Assembly (NCBI GenBank): GCA_012719555.1
Contig: JAAYAE010000371.1
Span: 1-9,663, forward strand
Direction of reading: 5' to 3'
From: Acholeplasmataceae bacterium
GTDB lineage: Bacteria > Bacillota > Negativicutes > Acidaminococcales > Acidaminococcaceae
Length of the DNA stretch: 9,663 nucleotides
Below the pieces are notes generated by a model. It made no database searches and was not told the origin of the DNA. It saw nothing but the letters and a program-made list of their open reading frames with translations. This document shows positions 6,288-9,663 of the stretch, one piece after another; position 1 is the stretch's first letter; every line of letters begins with the position of its first letter. The translations under genes were made by a program, and so were the position numbers.

Positions 6288-8284
6288 CGTCTGCCCAATT
6301 CCCCTTTTATTAAAATAATTCTATCCCTATACTCTGCCGCTCTTTCAAAATCAAGTTCTTTGGCAGCTACTGCCATTTTTTTGTCTAGTTCCTTTAAACT
6401 TTTTTGCAAAATCTTATCAGAGCTTTTCTTCAAAGCTTTAACAGAATAGTCTTTAGTAGCGTCATCTTCTGCAACTTTAGTCAAATGGATTAATTCCACT
6501 ACTTTCTTTTCAATAGTTTTTGGAGTAATACCATGCTCGACATTATATGTTTCCTGTTTCTTGCGTCTCCTGTCCGTTTCTCCTATGGCGCGCTCCATAG
6601 AACCGGTAATTCTATCCGCATACATAATAACGCGGCCATGAACATTGCGGGCAGCACGACCTATTGTTTGAATCATAGCAGTGTCAGACCTTAAAAAGCC
6701 TTCTTTATCAGCATCTAAAATAGCTATCAAGGAGACTTCCGGCAAATCTAAGCCTTCGCGCAATAAGTTAATTCCTACCAAAACATCAAATACACCGGCA
6801 CGCAGATCATGAATTATTTCCGCCCGCTCTATTGTAACAATATCTGAGTGTAAGTACCTTACTTTCACATCTGCTTCTGTTAGGTAATCTGTTAAATCTT
6901 CTGCCATTTTCTTGGTTAGCGTAGTTACCAGTACTCTTTCTCCTGCTTGTGCAACCCTATGTATTTCACCTAATAAATCATCTATCTGCCCTTTAATTGG
7001 GCGAATTTCTATCTGAGGGTCCACCAACCCTGTTGGTCGTATAATTTGTTCTACTACTGCATCTGCTTCCTGAAGTTCATAAGCAGACGGTGTTGCCGAA
7101 ATATAGATAGCCTGGCCTCTTTGTTCCTGAAACTCATCAAAGGTCAACGGTCGATTATCACAGGCAGAGGGTAATCTAAACCCATAGTCTACCAGCATAT
7201 TCTTACGTGACCTATCTCCGGCAAACATGGCTCGTATTTGCGGCAAGGTTACATGACACTCATCAATTACCGTTAAAAAATCTTTAGGAAAATAGTTCAC
7301 CAAGGTAAAAGGTGGCTCCCCAGGCTTACGATCTGTTAAAAGTCTGGAATAATTCTCAATGCCGGAACAGTAGCCCATTTCTCCCATCATTTCTAGGTCA
7401 TAATTGGTACGCTGCTCCAAACGTTGTGCTTCCAAAATTTTATTTTGGCTTTTTAAATCCGCAACTCTGTTTGCCAGTTCCCTGCGAATATCTCCCATGG
7501 CTCGCTCTAAGTTTTCCGGAGAAGTAACATAATGAGATGCAGGAAAAATTGCTACATGGTTTCGCTTGGTTAAAATCTCTCCTGTTAACACATCTATTTC
7601 CATAATATTTTCTACTTCATCACCAAAAAGTTCAATGCGAATAGCTTTTTCATTATAATTCGCAGGAATAACTTCAATAACGTCACCACGCACACGAAAA
7701 GTCCCGCGTTCAAAAGCAATGTCGTTGCGGGAATATTGAATACTAACTAATTTTTTTAATATTTCCTGCCTGTCAACATTTTGACCCACTCTAAGGGACA
7801 ATACCAAATCATAATAATCCTTCGGTGCTCCCAAACCATAGATGCAGGAAACACTGGCTACAACAATTACATCTCGACGTTCAAAAAGAGCACTGGTAGC
7901 CGAATGTCTTAGCTTATCAATTTCATCGTTAATAGAAGAATCTTTTTCAATATAAGTATCGCTCTGAGGAATATATGCTTCCGGCTGATAATAGTCGTAA
8001 TAGGATACAAAATACTCTACCGCATTTTCCGGGAAAAATGCTTTTAACTCGCTAGCCAACTGTGCGGCCAACGTTTTATTATGAGCAATAACCAATGTTG
8101 GTTTTTGTACCTTATTGATAACTTGAGCAATTGTATATGTTTTTCCTGTGCCGGTAGCACCTAAAAGGACCTGCGTGTGTAAGCCGTCTTTCACCCCTTC
8201 AGTCAACTGCTTAATCGCCTCTGGTTGATCCCCTGCCGGTTCAAAAGGAGCTTGTATTTTAAATTCCAATTTATTCACCTTCAT
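6278..8284 (-). CDS. uvrB: Excinuclease ABC subunit B (UvrB)
   Basis: UvrB is the damage-verifying helicase-like ATPase that receives DNA from UvrA and recruits UvrC. It has 668 residues if the ATG is used. Walker A is GATGTGKT (42-49). The tyrosine-rich beta-hairpin that inserts between the DNA strands is at about 92-115 (YYDYYQPEAYIP). The Walker B/helicase motif II is DECH (341-344), SATPS is at about 396-400, and motif VI is QTIGRAARN (539-547). A C-terminal UVR motif at about 628-663 binds UvrC. The start is uncertain: the ATG at 8284 has only an A-rich sequence upstream, while AAGGTG lies 6 nt before an in-frame TTG at 8269-8267, which would give 663 residues and still begin before the conserved GDQPEAI. 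It is the first gene of the uvrBA(C) unit, with an extended -10 promoter about 20 bp upstream and the rplT terminator before that. Confidence 0.98.
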   Translation of the reverse strand: MKVNKLEFKIQAPFEPAGDQPEAIKQLTEGVKDGLHTQVLLGATGTGKTYTIAQVINKVQKPTLVIAHNKTLAAQLASELKAFFPENAVEYFVSYYDYYQPEAYIPQSDTYIEKDSSINDEIDKLRHSATSALFERRDVIVVASVSCIYGLGAPKDYYDLVLSLRVGQNVDRQEILKKLVSIQYSRNDIAFERGTFRVRGDVIEVIPANYNEKAIRIELFGDEVENIMEIDVLTGEILTKRNHVAIFPASHYVTSPENLERAMGDIRRELANRVADLKSQNKILEAQRLEQRTNYDLEMMGEMGYCSGIENYSRLLTDRKPGEPPFTLVNYFPKDFLTVIDECHVTLPQIRAMFAGDRSRKNMLVDYGFRLPSACDNRPLTFDEFQEQRGQAIYISATPSAYELQEADAVVEQIIRPTGLVDPQIEIRPIKGQIDDLLGEIHRVAQAGERVLVTTLTKKMAEDLTDYLTEADVKVRYLHSDIVTIERAEIIHDLRAGVFDVLVGINLLREGLDLPEVSLIAILDADKEGFLRSDTAMIQTIGRAARNVHGRVIMYADRITGSMERAIGETDRRRKKQETYNVEHGITPKTIEKKVVELIHLTKVAEDDATKDYSVKALKKSSDKILQKSLKELDKKMAVAAKELDFERAAEYRDRIILIKGELGRRKQ
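8276..8281 (-). promoter_or_regulatory. Shine-Dalgarno-like AAGGTG inside the 5' end of uvrB
   Basis: AAGGTG forms codons 2-3 of the longer uvrB reading frame and lies 6 nt before an in-frame TTG at 8269. No such motif precedes the ATG at 8284. It suggests that translation starts at the TTG, or at both sites. Confidence 0.5.
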
Positions 8285-8304
8285 GTTTTTTTAAACTATT
8301 TAGT

Positions 8305-8313
8305 ATTATATCA
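8305..8313 (-). promoter_or_regulatory. Extended -10 promoter of uvrB
   Basis: The minus strand reads TGATATAAT, a perfect extended -10. The hexamer 17 bp upstream (GTACGT) is a poor -35. The element lies between the rplT terminator and uvrB, so uvrB is expected to be independent of the ribosomal operon. No GAAC-N4-GTTC LexA/DinR box is present nearby. Confidence 0.75.
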
Positions 8314-8370
8314 TAATTCAGCCTTATACGTACACGCACCTCTACCTGTCATAAATAAAGAGACCTTAAC

Positions 8371-8397
8371 AAAAAAAAGACTCCCCAAAGGGAGCCT
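8371..8397 (-). terminator. Intrinsic terminator of the infC-rpmI-rplT operon
   Basis: Minus strand: AGGCTCCC (8397-8390) pairs with GGGAGTCT (8385-8378) around a TTTG loop, an 8-bp stem with one G-T wobble, followed by eight T residues (8378-8371). It starts 14 bp after the rplT stop. Confidence 0.95.
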
Positions 8398-8411
8398 AAT
8401 TACTTTGTAAA

Positions 8412-8765
8412 TTATAAAGCAGCTTTAGCAGTTTCTACCAATTTGGTAAATGCTGCAGCGTCATTGATAGCCATATCAGACATAACCTTACGGTCCATCA
8501 CAACACCTGCTCTAGTCAAACCACAGATGAAGCGGCTATAACTCATACCGTTAGCACGAGTTGCTGCATTAATACGGGCAATCCATAATTTGCGGAATAC
8601 ACGCTTTTTCGTACGTCTATCACGACGAGCATAGGAAAGACCCTTCATTACGGTTTCATTAGCTTTTTTAAACAACTTGCTTTTACTACCACGATATCCT
8701 TTTGCTAATTTAAGAATATGTTTATGACGTCTATGAGCTGTTACGCCCACTTTAATTCTAGCCAT
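8412..8765 (-). CDS. rplT: 50S ribosomal protein L20
   Basis: L20 binds 23S rRNA early in assembly of the large subunit and is essential for assembly rather than for translation itself. The 117-residue length is standard. The basic N-terminal arm starts MARIKVGVTAHRRHKHILK and continues into KGYRGSKSKLF; the globular C-terminal part contains LWIARINAATRANGMSYSRF, all typical of the family. The ATG start has AAAGGAGG 8 nt upstream. It is the last gene of the infC-rpmI-rplT operon, 31 bp after rpmI, and is followed by a strong terminator. In B. subtilis L20 represses this operon by binding its leader, where it recognises a mimic of its rRNA site; the leader at the right end of this window is the expected target here. 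Confidence 0.99.
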   Translation of the reverse strand: MARIKVGVTAHRRHKHILKLAKGYRGSKSKLFKKANETVMKGLSYARRDRRTKKRVFRKLWIARINAATRANGMSYSRFICGLTRAGVVMDRKVMSDMAINDAAAFTKLVETAKAAL

Positions 8766-8796
8766 TGTTATTTCCTCCTTTAACTAAATAATATTA

Positions 8797-8994
8797 TTAT
8801 GCGTAGGGCAACATTTTCGATACGCGATCATGATCAGTCTTATGTACCAATCCAGCTTTACGCAAGTTTCTCTTGCGAGATGGGGATTTATGTTCAAGAA
8901 TATGACTTCTAAAAGCTTTGGAACGCTTAAATTCACCGCTTGCTGTTACTTTAAAACGTTTTGCAGCAGCTCTACGAGTTTTCATTTTTGGCAT
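8797..8994 (-). CDS. rpmI: 50S ribosomal protein L35
   Basis: L35 is a small, very basic protein of the large ribosomal subunit. The protein has 65 residues and starts MPKMKTRRAAAKRFKVT, the standard family N-terminus, followed by the HILEHKSPSRKRNLRKAGLV core and the C-terminus KMLPYA. I chose the ATG at 8994-8992 because AAGGAGG lies 8 nt upstream and homologues begin MPKMK. The open frame extends 14 codons further upstream into the end of infC, but that part is not L35-like. The gene is 16 bp after the infC stop and 31 bp before rplT, in the conserved IF3-L35-L20 order. Confidence 0.99.
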   Translation of the reverse strand: MPKMKTRRAAAKRFKVTASGEFKRSKAFRSHILEHKSPSRKRNLRKAGLVHKTDHDRVSKMLPYA

Positions 8995-9010
8995 GGTAAC
9001 ATCCTCCTTA

Positions 9011-9529
9011 TTATTTTGTAACCTTAGGCGTAACAATCATAATCATGTTTTTGCCCTCAAGTTTGGCGCCACGTTCGACTATACAAATATCGTCTAATTG
9101 TTTGGCCATTTTAATTAATAGCAATTCGCCTAATTCCGGATGAGTAAGTTCACGTCCGCGGAACATAATGGTTATTTTTACTTTATCCCCATCATTTAAA
9201 AACCTTACCGCATTCTTGTACTTAGTATTGAAATCATGATCCTCAATACCTGGACGAAGTTTAACTTCTTTGACATCAACGGTTTTTTGACGTTTACGCG
9301 CCTCTTTGTCACGCTTTTGTTGCTCGTAACGATACTTGCCGAAATCCATAATCCGGCACACAGGCGGCTTCGCTGTAGGAGCTATCTCAACTAAATCTAA
9401 ATGTCTTTCGATTGCCAGATTAAGAGCATCTTCAACCGACATAACGCCTAATTGCTCTCCATCTTCAGCATTTACACGCACCTCACGGGCCCTGATATCT
9501 TCATTGATTCGCAAGTCTTCTTTGGCTAT
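9011..9529 (-). CDS. infC: Translation initiation factor IF-3, with a probable AUA start
   Basis: IF3 binds the 30S subunit, keeps it apart from the 50S, and checks start-codon pairing. With the proposed start the protein has 172 residues. The N-terminal domain includes LRINEDIRAREVRV and KPPVCRIMDFGKYRYEQQ; a lysine- and arginine-rich linker follows, then the C-terminal 30S-binding domain with KEVKLRPGIEDHDF and IMFRGRELTHPELG. In-frame codons before LRINEDI are only TTG, then ATA (9529-9527), then ATT (9535-9533), preceded by an in-frame TGA (9538-9536). GGAGGTG lies 7 nt before the ATA, too close to the ATT and too far from the TTG, so I favour ATA (N-terminus AKEDLRINED). In E. coli infC starts with AUU and IF3 represses its own synthesis by rejecting it; the same logic is likely here. 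It is the first gene of the operon and follows a leader terminator. Confidence 0.96.
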   Translation of the reverse strand: MAKEDLRINEDIRAREVRVNAEDGEQLGVMSVEDALNLAIERHLDLVEIAPTAKPPVCRIMDFGKYRYEQQKRDKEARKRQKTVDVKEVKLRPGIEDHDFNTKYKNAVRFLNDGDKVKITIMFRGRELTHPELGELLLIKMAKQLDDICIVERGAKLEGKNMIMIVTPKVTK

Positions 9530-9543
9530 GACAATTCACCTCC
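9527..9543 (-). promoter_or_regulatory. infC ribosome binding site and AUA start
   Basis: Minus strand: GGAGGTG, then seven bases, then ATA. The GGAGG is at 9543-9539, the TGA stop of the upstream frame overlaps its 3' edge (9538-9536), and the ATA is at 9529-9527. The arrangement leaves no standard start codon in reach. Confidence 0.7.
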
Positions 9544-9553
9544 ATGAAATCAT

Positions 9554-9585
9554 AAAAAAACGGGTAGAAATAAATTCCACCCGTT
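9554..9585 (-). terminator. Leader terminator (attenuator) before infC
   Basis: Minus strand: AACGGGTGGAA (9585-9575) pairs with TTCTACCCGTT (9569-9559), an 11-bp stem with one G-T wobble and a 5-nt loop, followed by a run of T residues to 9554. It lies only about 11 bp before the infC ribosome binding site, so it must be conditionally bypassed for the operon to be expressed. Confidence 0.9.
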
Positions 9586-9663
9586 AGTAATAAGCAATAT
9601 CACTGACCTTGTCGAACTCATGGTTGCAAGGTGAGAAACGGACGGTTTCTACTTCGTTACTGA
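9554..9663 (-). promoter_or_regulatory. infC-rpmI-rplT leader, probable L20-responsive attenuator (5' end outside window)
   Basis: This stretch contains no gene. The minus-strand RNA can form AGAAAC/GTTTCT (9650-9645 with 9639-9634), ACCTTG/CAAGGT (9632-9627 with 9611-9606, with a smaller helix inside its loop), and then the terminator at 9585-9554. The bases GTCCGTT (9643-9637) can also pair with the 5' arm of the terminator, AACGGGT (9585-9579), using two G-U pairs; this would be an antiterminator. A structured leader ending in a terminator before infC-rpmI-rplT is the known layout of the Bacillota L20 leader, in which L20 promotes termination. Assignment rests on position and folding rather than on a family alignment, and the promoter and 5' part are not in the window. 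Confidence 0.7.

Noticed and set aside
9536..9553. Five-codon ORF (ATG ATT TCA TGG AGG TGA) overlapping the infC ribosome binding site
   Set aside because: Its ATG directly follows the terminator T-tract with no ribosome binding site, so it looks like chance, although it ends exactly upstream of the infC start.
9559..9585. Possible T-box riboswitch, from GGGTGGAA in the leader
   Set aside because: Only part of the conserved T-box sequence is present; the ACCGCG half is missing, and the genes downstream are not typical T-box targets. The L20 leader explains the position better.
1..9663. Novel defence system, mobile element or CRISPR array
   Set aside because: All space is taken by recognisable genes and short regulatory gaps on one strand. 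No long repeats, transposase, integrase, spacer array or cluster of unknown genes is present.

Overview
The window is an AT-rich bacterial chromosomal segment in which every gene I can support lies on the minus strand, so transcription runs from right to left. Strong AGGAGG-type ribosome binding sites, intrinsic terminators with long T-tracts, an infC-rpmI-rplT operon preceded by a leader with a terminator, and a stand-alone rubredoxin together suggest an anaerobic member of the Bacillota (Clostridia or Negativicutes in general terms). The genus cannot be fixed from the sequence alone.

Right end (about 8371-9663): an untranslated leader, cut by the window edge and ending in a terminator hairpin, precedes infC (initiation factor IF3), rpmI (L35) and rplT (L20). 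The operon closes with a strong terminator after rplT. The leader layout matches the L20-autoregulated attenuator known from Bacillota. The infC start is non-canonical: an in-frame stop lies just upstream and no ATG, GTG or CTG is available at the N-terminus, so AUA is preferred, as in the classical IF3 autoregulation seen with AUU in E. coli.

Centre (1526-8313): a nucleotide excision repair cluster, uvrB-uvrA-uvrC, starts from its own extended -10 promoter. UvrA and UvrB recognise and verify DNA lesions, and UvrC makes the two incisions. All three proteins look full length with intact catalytic motifs. No LexA/DinR box is visible at the uvrB promoter. A weak hairpin with a T-tract lies between uvrA and uvrC and may attenuate uvrC.

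Left part (1-1518): a 53-residue rubredoxin gene with a GTG start has a near-consensus promoter overlapped by a Fur/PerR-like inverted repeat, and ends in a strong terminator that would also end readthrough from uvrC. A second small operon follows: an unidentified four-helix membrane protein and a Cof-type HAD phosphatase with a TTG start, 10 bp apart.

I found no mobile element, CRISPR array, tRNA, toxin-antitoxin pair or defence system. This is mostly an ordinary housekeeping region; the interest lies in its regulatory sequences and start codons.
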